Numbered from the stretch's first letter, positions 41,964 to 50,657 are shown. The stretch: DNA of 64,000 nucleotides from CAYLGT01 sp964383465 (GCA_964383465.1 CAYLGT010000004.1:9931-73930); one strand, 5' to 3'. Made by a program: numbers and translations. The notes: generated from the sequence alone by a model not told the origin.

Positions 41964-43655
41964 ATGTCCGAAACCCTCACCACACCAGAACAGCCCAACT
42001 TCCAAGCCAGCATTGACGCTATTACTAGTCGCCGTCTGACGCCTGAAAATCTTGACCAATATGCAGATGAGGCTCTTAACGACCTTGTAGGTGTAGTAGA
42101 TGAAGCCGTTCAGACCTATAAGCGTCAACCTACTATAGATGCCCCAAACCCCAAAGAAGAGGAGCGGGCTGCTTTTTCATATTATGGAATGGAAGCCAAT
42201 GTGGTCGAAGCGACACTTGACCATATTGCCAATGTAGCGGATCAAATACACGGCCTGGATACCGTAATTGCCGAGGCTACTGTAAATTCTCGTAACATTA
42301 TTATTCCGCCAAATGAAGGCCAGGCGGTTGAGATAATTCCTGGCGATGGTTCATTTCAGGAAAAGCAAACAATTCCTCGCACAAAAACGCTAGCATTTAT
42401 TCTTGAAAATCAGTTTGATATTGACCTGCGTGATCCAGAGCAATTTACGCTTACAACTGGTGCACTCGGTGACAATATGATGCGTGGACTGAGCTACAAC
42501 CTAGTGGAAAGTCCTGCTCTGAACCGTGCAGTGTTTGTATGTGACGAAGAGGGTAATGTAACTTTTGTATTCGACACGGCTCGTTTGGCTGACGCAAAGC
42601 TGGACAGTTCGATACTTGCTCGTATGACAAAAGACGAACTAAGCGAACTCTTAGAACAGCAAGGCAATCTAGGTCGTCGTGTAGTGTACTCACCGCAATT
42701 CGTGGAGAGAATGATTAGCTTACTCGAAGAAATACCCCAAGAAGATAAAGCTGAAATTATTGATAACAACACTTCCCAATTCCTGAAGCCTAACGAGAAC
42801 TTACCCGAAGGCTCTTTAGCCTATGCCAAGATAGCAGAGAGACTTGAAGTGGCCGCTCGCACAGTAAGTCTGGCTATAAAAGAGCTTCAAGATCAGCTAA
42901 GTCCTGTAAGTCGTGGCCGTGCAAAGTATTACCTACCCGAGGACCAGCAGAAAATACATGACTACCTTGAAGAGAAAGGTGTCCTTGTTCCACGAGCTAG
43001 AGAAGACCAGCTAGCTGTTTTTGGTATGGCAAAAAAATTTGAAGTCCCGAGGAGTGCAATTCTAAGAGCACTAAAAGAGCTTGGGGTGGAAATAGGCGAT
43101 GTAGCTAAGGCTAAGTTTGAAACCTCAATCAGCTCCGCTTATTCTCCTGAACAGCAAGAAATTGTCAAACAATGGCTGGAAGACAATGAAAAAGGTGGAC
43201 TATCGGAATTGCAGTTGGCTGAGAAATTTAATACCAGCCGCTTTATTATCAATAAGATACGCAAAGAGTTGAGCAATGAAGACACCGCTACGCCGTTAGT
43301 GGGGTCTGGTAGGAGAGTTCTTGTACCTGCGTCACAGCACGAGCTTATAGGTCAGCTAGTTGAAAAACATCACAGCAAAACGCCCCGAGAACTGTCTGAA
43401 GCCCCTGAAGGTTATGAGTCAAAAATGGACATTGTTCGTAGATTGGGCATCCACTCAAAAACCATCACTAGGGCAATTGAGGCTACTCAAGAAGAACTAG
43501 GTGATGTTCCTATGGCACTTTTCTCAAATAACCCATCGCCAGCCTATTCGCCTGAGCAGCAAAGAATAATCGAGCAGTGGCTGAGCGAAAATATGCGTCG
43601 GCAAAGAAATAGTAGGCTTGGTCGTGCTCTTGTCGAGCAGTCGGTTTCGAAGTAG
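41964..43655 (+). CDS. Protein with repeated helix-turn-helix units
   Basis: 563 residues. Residues 1-245 are an acidic helical domain. From about 270 there are four or five HTH-like units (AYAKIAERLEVAARTVSLAIKEL, LAVFGMAKKFEVPRSAILRALKEL, QLAEKFNTSRFIINKIRKEL, IVRRLGIHSKTITRAIEAT), several introduced by a [SP]-x-AYSPEQQ-[ER]-I motif. The last AYSPEQQ unit breaks off after about 35 residues, suggesting a shortened end. It could bind a series of DNA repeats, for example the iterons at 38785-38850 (inference). Confidence 0.55.
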   Translation: MSETLTTPEQPNFQASIDAITSRRLTPENLDQYADEALNDLVGVVDEAVQTYKRQPTIDAPNPKEEERAAFSYYGMEANVVEATLDHIANVADQIHGLDTVIAEATVNSRNIIIPPNEGQAVEIIPGDGSFQEKQTIPRTKTLAFILENQFDIDLRDPEQFTLTTGALGDNMMRGLSYNLVESPALNRAVFVCDEEGNVTFVFDTARLADAKLDSSILARMTKDELSELLEQQGNLGRRVVYSPQFVERMISLLEEIPQEDKAEIIDNNTSQFLKPNENLPEGSLAYAKIAERLEVAARTVSLAIKELQDQLSPVSRGRAKYYLPEDQQKIHDYLEEKGVLVPRAREDQLAVFGMAKKFEVPRSAILRALKELGVEIGDVAKAKFETSISSAYSPEQQEIVKQWLEDNEKGGLSELQLAEKFNTSRFIINKIRKELSNEDTATPLVGSGRRVLVPASQHELIGQLVEKHHSKTPRELSEAPEGYESKMDIVRRLGIHSKTITRAIEATQEELGDVPMALFSNNPSPAYSPEQQRIIEQWLSENMRRQRNSRLGRALVEQSVSK

Positions 43656-43659
43656 TCGG

Positions 43660-43737
43660 TTAAATACTTAGTTCTTGTCTGTATTTATTAACCAGTTCGT
43701 CGGTATAGCCACGACCACCCTTATCGGTCGGTGGCAT
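43660..43737 (-). CDS. Possible 25-residue peptide or gene remnant
   Basis: ATG at 43737 encoding MPPTDKGGRGYTDELVNKYRQ. The frame is open upstream to about 43805, giving a plausible protein fragment (YESIHRYRYCVTQQPFEL) without a start. A TGTTATAAT on the minus strand lies just upstream. It may be the tail of a gene cut by the element or a small regulatory transcript. Confidence 0.25.
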   Translation of the reverse strand: MPPTDKGGRGYTDELVNKYRQELSI

Positions 43738-43841
43738 GGTCAGTTTTAGCTCAAAAGGTTGTTGGGTTACGCAATATCTGTACCGATGGATAGACTCATA
43801 GTGATTTGATTATAACAGAGGTGAAGCAAATGTGCACTAGA

Positions 43842-43870
43842 TTGACAAAAGTTATCAGAAATGATAATAT
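43842..43870 (+). promoter_or_regulatory. Full promoter of the beta-propeller gene
   Basis: TTGACA (43842-43847), 17-bp spacer ending TGA, TAATAT (43865-43870). Leader about 27 nt. Confidence 0.7.
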
Positions 43871-43903
43871 AAAAAGACTAAGCCAGTAACCAGTGAGGTG
43901 TGT

Positions 43904-45328
43904 ATGAAACGAGCAGTGGTAACTCAAATGGTCTCCTCTCCGGTTCGTCGTGTACTACGAACCACGCAACTTTTATCGGCCGCGATGCTTGTGGTGGCAG
44001 GATTTGCCGTTGCGAATGTGCCGGCGCCGAAAGCTTCAGCGCTGAGCGACTGCGTGCGAACGCCGCAGATTCTCGAGCATACTGCGACCGCTATCAGCCC
44101 ATCGGGACTCAGTGAGAACTTGTCGCCGAACATCGGTGAAATTGCTCCGCTGCCGTCTGATCTCCCTATTGACGACCCTGCGCACGAGTGGGATGGTGCA
44201 GACCGCGCGCACGACGTGCAAGTGTTGCCTGGTAACAAAGCACTTATCGTCGGTAAATTTACTGGCTATACATGGAAAGGTACGACCTACGCTCGTAATA
44301 ACTTTGTCATCATTGATACCGCAACAGGACAGCCAAATTCTTTTGCCCCAAATATCAACGGTGAAGTCTTTACGGCTAAGATGGCCTGTGACGGAGCATC
44401 TGTATACATCGGCGGAGATTTCTCGAGGGTAAACGGTGCGGTTCGCAATAACGCTGCGCGAATCAGTCTAACCGACGGTTCCCTGATGTCTTGGGATCCA
44501 AACCCAAACAACAGGGTATATGACATCGAATTGGTGGAAAAGAAGTTGGTACTCGCCGGCAGCTTCACGCAGGCGGGTGGCGATGCCGTTGTCGGCCTCG
44601 TCAGCGTTAACCCATCTACTGGAGTAGCCAACGACTGGATGAATGCGGTACTTTCAGACCCTAGACCAGATGCACCGGCGCTTGGTTTTAACATAGTCGC
44701 GAGTCCGGATGAAACAATTTTTGTCGTGACCGGCAACTTCCGTAAAGTAAATGGCAAAGTCCATCACCGAATCGCCGTGTTCAAATATGGCGCTACGCAC
44801 CCAGCTCTACAGAAATGGGCAACGCACTTTACCGAGGACAAATGTAGTACAAACAAGCAGTATGAAGAGTTGGGCCTCACGTTTGCACCTTCAAGTAAGT
44901 ACTTTTATACTGCGGCAACCGGTGGTGATCCGGGTGGAGACACTGACTGTGATGCCGTGGTTCGCTGGCCTGCACGACCAGTAGATTTAGACGACACCGA
45001 TGTCACACCGGCTTGGATCAACTATACCGATACCGACAGCTTGAGCGGCGTGGTGGCGACTGCGAAGTCGGTATGGGTAGCAGGGCATAACAGATGGTGT
45101 AGCTCGACCGTCGGCCGTCCAATCGCCCCAGAAGATCACTCAGGAATTTGTGAGATCGACGTCAGTACTGGCAAGGTGACTGCCTGGCATGGTACAACCA
45201 GCCGTCAGCGTTCCATGCATGTCCGTATGGCACTTACCCAGCAGGGACTCATCTATGTCGGCGACGCCAACAAGCTCAACGACGAGCTTGGTCACAACAA
45301 CTTGGGCCTCTGGACCTGGGCAAATTAA
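43904..45328 (+). CDS. Secreted beta-propeller protein
   Basis: 474 residues from the ATG at 43904 (GAGG 5 nt upstream; the GTG at 43898 is less likely). Signal peptide about 1-46 with a twin-Arg/hydrophobic stretch. Blades repeat an [LIV][YV][IV]GG[DN]F..VNG motif (YIGGDFSRVNGAVRNN, LAGSFTQAGGDAV, VTGNFRKVNGKVHH), as in actinobacterial propeller proteins with W-x-P-x-N-N-x-V strands. Probably a surface binding protein. It is the first gene right of the integrative element. Confidence 0.75.
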   Translation: MKRAVVTQMVSSPVRRVLRTTQLLSAAMLVVAGFAVANVPAPKASALSDCVRTPQILEHTATAISPSGLSENLSPNIGEIAPLPSDLPIDDPAHEWDGADRAHDVQVLPGNKALIVGKFTGYTWKGTTYARNNFVIIDTATGQPNSFAPNINGEVFTAKMACDGASVYIGGDFSRVNGAVRNNAARISLTDGSLMSWDPNPNNRVYDIELVEKKLVLAGSFTQAGGDAVVGLVSVNPSTGVANDWMNAVLSDPRPDAPALGFNIVASPDETIFVVTGNFRKVNGKVHHRIAVFKYGATHPALQKWATHFTEDKCSTNKQYEELGLTFAPSSKYFYTAATGGDPGGDTDCDAVVRWPARPVDLDDTDVTPAWINYTDTDSLSGVVATAKSVWVAGHNRWCSSTVGRPIAPEDHSGICEIDVSTGKVTAWHGTTSRQRSMHVRMALTQQGLIYVGDANKLNDELGHNNLGLWTWAN

Positions 45329-45343
45329 AGGAGACTCATTTTC

Positions 45344-45381
45344 AAAATAACGCAGGTAGCCAACGAGCCTGCGTTATTTTT
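45344..45381 (+). terminator. Terminator of the beta-propeller gene
   Basis: AAAATAACGCAGG pairs with CCTGCGTTATTTT (13 bp), ending in a T run. Confidence 0.85.
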
Positions 45382-45410
45382 GTGATACAGCTCACACGGC
45401 TAAAGGGTTA

Positions 45411-45439
45411 TTTACAATTATTGACTTATGTGCTATAAT
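45411..45439 (+). promoter_or_regulatory. Full promoter of the 45564 gene
   Basis: TTTACA (45411-45416), 17-bp spacer ending TGC, TATAAT (45434-45439). Predicted start near 45446. Confidence 0.7.
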
Positions 45440-45445
45440 AAAAGA

Positions 45446-45563
45446 GTCATCAATGGAGCTTCGCGCTGTTGATGGGTGCCTTGCGGTCAATCGCCCGCAG
45501 GGGCAATTGACAACTAGGCTCTCAGCAACAACTCGTTCCATCACCTCATAGGAAGGAGCGGCC
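45446..45563 (+). promoter_or_regulatory. Folded leader with alternative pairings
   Basis: CATCAA/TTGATG (45448-45474) forms a first hairpin. Then TGCCTTGCG (45477-45485) can pair with CGCAGGGGCA (45496-45505), or GTCAAT (45486-45491) can pair with ATTGAC (45506-45511). Forming both at once is sterically unlikely, which is the pattern of a two-state leader. Confidence 0.45.
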
Positions 45564-47024
45564 ATGCTGCTCAATCGAGTTACCTTGCGGCATATGGCCG
45601 CACTTCTGCTCCCCACGCTCGGACTGGTGTCCTTCGTGGCACCGGCTCGTGCAGCCGACGCTGTCGTGGCCGCTTCGGCGACCGTCGACAAGACCTGCGT
45701 GGGTGACAACGGAGCGGTGGACTTCACCGCAACGTTGTACGACCCCACCAGCACGACGACGACGTTCAACGTCGTTGCCGAGTACGGCGCACTGCCCCCG
45801 GTCATCCTGGGCTCGAACTGGTACGACGGCAGTCGTCACGGCGACATCGTTGCCGGCACGCTGTTTGAGCCCTATGGCTCGAACAGCCCCTACGACCCCT
45901 ACGACACGGTGACTATCACCGTCGTCGACAGTGGCCGCGGGGTTGTGCTCACCGATCCTTCGGTGGTCATCAACCGTACCGACTGTGCGCCTCGGCCGAA
46001 CCGTGCGCCCACCGCTCAGGCTGTTGCCGACAGTATGTGGCAGTACGACGCGTCCACCACTCTCACTCTGAAGGGGAGTGACCCGGACGCCGGGGACGTG
46101 CTCACGTACTCGCTGGTGTCGCAGCCGTCCTACGGTACCGCGACTCAGGTCGGCGACCAGGTGACCTACGTGCCTGACAGCACGTCGTTCACGGGAACCG
46201 ACTCGTTCGAGTACATGGTGGAGGACGCCGCCGGCTTGACCGCACAGGCGTCCGTCAGCATCATGGTCAAGGCCCGGTCTCAGCTGGAGGTCCAGCCTCC
46301 GCTCTTCGTCCCCACGGACGTCGAGCACGACAAGCTGGCCACGCTGACCCCGCCCGACACTAGCGGTGTTGTCTGTTACTACCTCGCCGACCTGACGAAT
46401 GGTCTGGGTCCCGATCTCATGATCGGCACTCAGTACCTCTCCGAGGGGCGGCAGTGGGAGTGGACGGCGGCTCCGTGCCCCGGTATCAGCGTCATGCTGA
46501 CCGGCGCGACGAGTGGTCGGGTTGACACCCCCTGGATGCTCCGGCCACAATCGGACGTCCAGTGCTACAACGGGGTCTGCCTGGACAACAACAACGAGTT
46601 CGACGTCTGGTTCCGCTACCAGAATGGTCGAGTGCGTATCCCGGCTGGGGCTCAGGACTTCAAGGTCCGGACGAGCCTGGCCGAGCTGCACTGGGCGATG
46701 GAGAAGGAGGACGGTACTGTGCTCCAGCTCGGTTTGACCGCGCTGGCTCAGTTCCGTCCCACCGGTTCCATCTCGTTCCAGTGCCAGGGTCCGCGTCACC
46801 GCGCGATCATGCGCGTCGACAACCGTGCCAGCACAGTCCCGGTCGAGATGTCCTGGGCTGCGCCTGGCGTCATCGGGGCGGGCAAGGCTGCTCCGGGCAA
46901 GTCCTGGAGTCGCTCTGTGGCCGTTCGGCCGCCCGGCAAGGTGCGCGTGACCGCGTACTGGTCGGGTAACGACAACATCGGCAAGCTCATCGGGCTCAAG
47001 AAGGTTCCGAAGGCCTGCCGCTGA
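45564..47024 (+). CDS. Secreted multi-domain Ig-like protein
   Basis: 486 residues, AGGAAGGAG before the ATG. Signal peptide about 1-31 (cut after ARAA). N-terminal domain with T-C-V-G-D-N-G-A-V; a cadherin-like/bacterial Ig domain (about 150-235: NRAPTAQAV, GSDPDAGDVLTYSL, TDSFEYMVEDAAG); a middle region with cysteine pairs; and the family C-terminal domain from about 401 (GSISFQCQG..VDNRASTVPV). GC-rich codons, single-gene unit. Likely an adhesin. Confidence 0.8.
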   Translation: MLLNRVTLRHMAALLLPTLGLVSFVAPARAADAVVAASATVDKTCVGDNGAVDFTATLYDPTSTTTTFNVVAEYGALPPVILGSNWYDGSRHGDIVAGTLFEPYGSNSPYDPYDTVTITVVDSGRGVVLTDPSVVINRTDCAPRPNRAPTAQAVADSMWQYDASTTLTLKGSDPDAGDVLTYSLVSQPSYGTATQVGDQVTYVPDSTSFTGTDSFEYMVEDAAGLTAQASVSIMVKARSQLEVQPPLFVPTDVEHDKLATLTPPDTSGVVCYYLADLTNGLGPDLMIGTQYLSEGRQWEWTAAPCPGISVMLTGATSGRVDTPWMLRPQSDVQCYNGVCLDNNNEFDVWFRYQNGRVRIPAGAQDFKVRTSLAELHWAMEKEDGTVLQLGLTALAQFRPTGSISFQCQGPRHRAIMRVDNRASTVPVEMSWAAPGVIGAGKAAPGKSWSRSVAVRPPGKVRVTAYWSGNDNIGKLIGLKKVPKACR

Positions 47025-47035
47025 GAGTCCCATTT

Positions 47036-47080
47036 GGCCGGTCCGGTCCGCAGCTTTGCTGCGGGCTGGGCCGGCCTTCT
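47036..47080 (+). terminator. Terminator of the 45564 gene
   Basis: GGCCGGTCC with GGGCCGGCC, enclosing CCGCAGC-ttt-GCTGCGG; TTCTCACTTT follows. Confidence 0.8.
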
Positions 47081-47141
47081 CACTTTCCAGGGCTGTATAT
47101 ATTTGTTATGCTTACTCATGACGTATAAGCAGTAGAAAAAG

Positions 47142-47768
47142 GTGGCACAGCGGATTGTGAAAGAGCCAGTTGAGACGGTAGTTCACGGAAACACCAAACC
47201 GACTTTTACACGTGGCGATCTAAAGAGGTCGTTGCCTGTGATAGTCGGCGTTATGTTCGCAGTTTTAGTGTTGAGCGCCGTTGTGTTCATTATGTATGCA
47301 CAGCTCAACCCAGAGGTGAAAAAAGCAAGAGTACCGAGCGTCTTGGACACCATTTCCGTAGAGGATACGAATTACTCGGAAATGACAAAGCAGCAGATAG
47401 ACCTCCAGCTCAAGCGTCAGACGGGGTTGAGTGTTGAGCAGCTGAAAAACAAGACACTGAGCCGAACTACGTTTGGAAATTATGACAACGCATATCGGGC
47501 CGCCAAAGCGCTCCTGGCATACGGCAATCCTACGAAGGCACTCGAGGCTTACGACGTGATCACGAAGTCATGGCCGAACCAGTGTGACTACAATTTCTAC
47601 CTAGAGTATGCCTATGAAGCTCTGGCGCAAAATAAAAATGAAGTAGCGCTCGCTCAACTAAAAGTTGCCAAGCCAAAGATTGATGCTCTCCGCTCCGAAG
47701 AAACCAAAAAAGAAGCAACGGTTACCTATGAATTGTTGCGTGCACGGGCAGAAGGGGCAGAATCATGA
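47142..47768 (+). CDS. Membrane-anchored TPR-like protein next to the pilus locus
   Basis: 208 residues, GTG start. Cytoplasmic 1-32, transmembrane helix about 34-56, then an extracytoplasmic helical domain (YDNAYRAAKALLAYGNPTKALEAYDVI, YNFYLEYAYEALAQNKNEVALAQL) with two to three TPR-like units. It overlaps the next gene by 4 bp, so the two products are made together and may form a complex. Confidence 0.65.
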   Translation: MAQRIVKEPVETVVHGNTKPTFTRGDLKRSLPVIVGVMFAVLVLSAVVFIMYAQLNPEVKKARVPSVLDTISVEDTNYSEMTKQQIDLQLKRQTGLSVEQLKNKTLSRTTFGNYDNAYRAAKALLAYGNPTKALEAYDVITKSWPNQCDYNFYLEYAYEALAQNKNEVALAQLKVAKPKIDALRSEETKKEATVTYELLRARAEGAES

Positions 47769-50614
47769 GGCACGCTCGTCGTCGACTACTCGCTTCAGTT
47801 ATTTTCGTGGGATTTGTAATCGCTGGCTTTAAGGTATGGCCAGCTACAGGCCTTAGCGACGTCTTTTTCGACATAACAGACACCCCAAACTGTGACCTGT
47901 ACAACCCCTTCACTTCAGGGGGAGACACCACTACTGCAAAAATGTGTGACACTACGTCGCGCGGCGTTCCGCTATGGGCAGGACAATCACAAAACGTTAA
48001 TTTTCCCATCGATAACACGGTTAATTACGGTGGACAGCAGATCCTCTCGCGGCCTACTTCCAAGATCCGTGCAGTTTTCAAGAACCTTCCTGACGCCGAT
48101 GGCAATGGGCAAGTAGAGAAAGCATCTCTAGGAGACGGCGAGGCGGTTATAACTATACGGGGTGCTCACCAGTGTGCCGGCGAAACCGGTTACCAGCCCA
48201 ACAGAGGTGACATCATAAACGAAGGCTACTATGCCGATAACCCTGGAAAGTACAACAACCTTGGGGGGACAGATGTGACCGAGTATGATGTTGGCGGTCG
48301 AAAAGTATATGGGCAGATTCGGTTTGGTGCTGACGCATGTTCTGGTGGAAATGCCGACATAACAGTTGATATAAAAAATGCTGCCGTCAATATCTATCCC
48401 GTAACAGGTTTAAACAACCTCTGGTATGTCGACATCGTCGTACGCCATATCGATGTTACTGAACGCAAAGGCGTAACAGGATCAAATTGTCGTGGGATGC
48501 CAAATAACCCATGTGACGGTATTGCCAATGGATATAGGATAACTGTCGGAGGCTCCAAGTCGCTTCTCATCGGTCCGGCCGGTACGACCAAACTTCGCTC
48601 AGACGTATTCGACAGCACAAAGGGTGAGGGGTATGTAGCGACACTTAAGCGAGCAGGAAATGGCTACGATGGGTGGTTGCCGATCGGGGATCCTTTCGAT
48701 GCTTCTCATTACTCGACCTACACTATGCGCTTTGGCTCTGACTGTACGGTAACAAGTAACGATACTGCGAATCCGAACAATAACACTCGTTATCGTATAG
48801 CCTTCTATGACATCGACCGTCAGCTTGGAGGACTACGCACGGCAAAGATTCGTCTGAAAGATGAAACGAATAACCGGTGGCTGTATCCACAAAACGCCGC
48901 AAATCCACAAGGCTATAGTACAGTGACAGACGCTACAACTGGCGACGTCTACCATCGAAACGACGGTAGCTGGGGTGCCGCAGGGGTAGTGCCTACATTT
49001 AACGAGTTAATTGAACCACCGAATGATACGAACGGGTATTATATCGTGACGTTTCCAGCCATTAAAGACCATAAATATGTTCTATACTTGGCGAACGTTG
49101 AAAACGGTCTAGTCTTTCAGTATGGGGTGCCGTTTGACTCAACCTTCTACGACAGGGATTGTAACTTGACTGACGCTGTCGTGCAGCCAAAAGCAAGTTG
49201 GTCGGATACGGCCGTGGAAGGTGGCCAGTCGGTGAACTTTTCGACGAGCATTGATAACGTCAGCGCGAAAACGGCCACCATCAACGACGCGAGAGTTCGT
49301 GTTTGGAAAGATGAGGGCAGCAAAACGTTTGGCGCGGGTGACGCGGCGATACCGGGTAGCCCATGGGACCTGGTAAATGCAAATACTGCTATCAACGCAA
49401 ATGCTACACTTCCACTACAGAGTGGTTCGGCTACGGGCGACGTCAACTACGCCTTCTTGTGTGCAGAAGTATATAGCGTAGCACCTGTCACGGTAGGCCC
49501 GGTTCAAACCATCGTCCAGGCTTCGACACCTGCCTGCGTAAAAATCGGTAAGTACCCGTCCATAAAGATAACTGGCGGCGATGTGCGATCTGGTGGTACC
49601 TACACTACGGGCACTAACACGACCTGTACACTAGGGGTGAATTCGACAGGGGTCGAGTACATGATTCGTGCTCATGAGTATGGCGGCACAAAAGGTGCGA
49701 CAGTAGAAAACGCTATCCGCACACCTGGTGGTATTCGAAGCTTCGGTTCAGTCGGACTTCCGTACAAATACAATCCCGTATCGCTCAACAACGATAACTC
49801 CATAAAACTGCTTTTCGGTACCGATAAATGGCTTACCAAGTATGCTTTTGATACTCCTGGGCCCAACAATGAAAGCGGGTATTTCCTAGGGCTACCGCCG
49901 CTCGATGCGGATCAAGCTACTCACTGTTTACCGGATCTCGCCGATCAGTACGACACCGACACGGGCGCTCCGGTGAATGCTCCAGCAACCGCGGTGATCA
50001 CCCCGGGAACCGCCACAGCCTACAAATTTACGGGCAACAACCAAACACTTACGCTCTGTAGTACAGCGCTTTGCCCGGCGGGTGGATCGGTGACTATCAA
50101 CAAAAACCAGCGAGTCATACTGCGTGTGACTCAGCCTGCCGGCTTTAACCCAGCACTCGGCAAAAACACAGTTGTCATAAAGGCAAATGTTCTGTACCCG
50201 AACCGGGTGAGTACAACCTATGCGTCAATCGACGAGCTGCCTTCGTTTGTGCTGATTACCGACCCAGGGATTGTGATAAAGATCGACCCTGACGTCACAA
50301 CCATCAACGGCGTCATAGGTGCCCGCGACAATGTATATACCTGTGGCAGTTATGATGGCATAGCGGCAGTTGCGCCGGTGCTTACAACGACAGCATCGAG
50401 CATCTGCACCAAAGCGCTGACATACTACGGCTCTATCATCACCTCTGGACACTTCTATCCATTCAGGACTGCAGGCTACGACACGGCTGCCGACACGAAT
50501 GTCGCTGAGCTTATGTCACAGCTTCCCGAGACACTTCTCAGTAACTACGACCACATGCGTGAACAACCAGGGGTTACTGTCGATGTACAGACAGAGCTGC
50601 CCCCAAGGTTGTAA
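47765..50614 (+). CDS. Very large secreted protein, possible pilus-associated adhesin
   Basis: 949 residues. N-terminal signal anchor (about 7-27, preceded by RHARRR). Mostly beta-rich, Gly/Asn/Asp-rich sequence with about 15 cysteines spaced as for disulfides. Residues about 470-540 form an Ig-like module (KASWSDTAVEGGQSVNFS). No LPxTG or C-terminal helix. Position between the TPR protein (4-bp overlap) and pilM suggests a pilus-linked adhesin, in the way PilY1-type proteins are; no sequence match to PilY1 is claimed. Confidence 0.6.
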   Translation: MRHARRRLLASVIFVGFVIAGFKVWPATGLSDVFFDITDTPNCDLYNPFTSGGDTTTAKMCDTTSRGVPLWAGQSQNVNFPIDNTVNYGGQQILSRPTSKIRAVFKNLPDADGNGQVEKASLGDGEAVITIRGAHQCAGETGYQPNRGDIINEGYYADNPGKYNNLGGTDVTEYDVGGRKVYGQIRFGADACSGGNADITVDIKNAAVNIYPVTGLNNLWYVDIVVRHIDVTERKGVTGSNCRGMPNNPCDGIANGYRITVGGSKSLLIGPAGTTKLRSDVFDSTKGEGYVATLKRAGNGYDGWLPIGDPFDASHYSTYTMRFGSDCTVTSNDTANPNNNTRYRIAFYDIDRQLGGLRTAKIRLKDETNNRWLYPQNAANPQGYSTVTDATTGDVYHRNDGSWGAAGVVPTFNELIEPPNDTNGYYIVTFPAIKDHKYVLYLANVENGLVFQYGVPFDSTFYDRDCNLTDAVVQPKASWSDTAVEGGQSVNFSTSIDNVSAKTATINDARVRVWKDEGSKTFGAGDAAIPGSPWDLVNANTAINANATLPLQSGSATGDVNYAFLCAEVYSVAPVTVGPVQTIVQASTPACVKIGKYPSIKITGGDVRSGGTYTTGTNTTCTLGVNSTGVEYMIRAHEYGGTKGATVENAIRTPGGIRSFGSVGLPYKYNPVSLNNDNSIKLLFGTDKWLTKYAFDTPGPNNESGYFLGLPPLDADQATHCLPDLADQYDTDTGAPVNAPATAVITPGTATAYKFTGNNQTLTLCSTALCPAGGSVTINKNQRVILRVTQPAGFNPALGKNTVVIKANVLYPNRVSTTYASIDELPSFVLITDPGIVIKIDPDVTTINGVIGARDNVYTCGSYDGIAAVAPVLTTTASSICTKALTYYGSIITSGHFYPFRTAGYDTAADTNVAELMSQLPETLLSNYDHMREQPGVTVDVQTELPPRL

Positions 50615-50641
50615 AAGCTAGGCATATCTAAAACACTCATG

Positions 50642-50647
50642 TATAAT
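50642..50647 (+). promoter_or_regulatory. -10 of the pilus operon
   Basis: TATAAT; predicted start 50654, 4 nt before the pilM ATG. Confidence 0.55.
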
Positions 50648-50657
50648 TTCAAGTAAT

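Noticed and set aside
36758..43769. TAACCCAAC (36758) and GTTGGGTTA (43761) as terminal inverted repeats of the element
   Set aside because: Nine bases could match by chance in windows of this size, and serine recombinases use direct att cores. Kept only as a hint of the boundaries.
45477..45511. H-type pseudoknot in the 45564 leader
   Set aside because: The linker that would have to cross a 9-bp stem is 0 nt, which is not physically possible; alternative hairpins are the better reading.
45546..47033. 495-residue open frame on the minus strand opposite the 45564 gene
   Set aside because: GC-rich third positions leave few stops on the opposite strand. The plus-strand gene has a signal peptide, promoter, ribosome binding site and terminator; the minus frame is Arg/Val/His-rich without recognisable domains.
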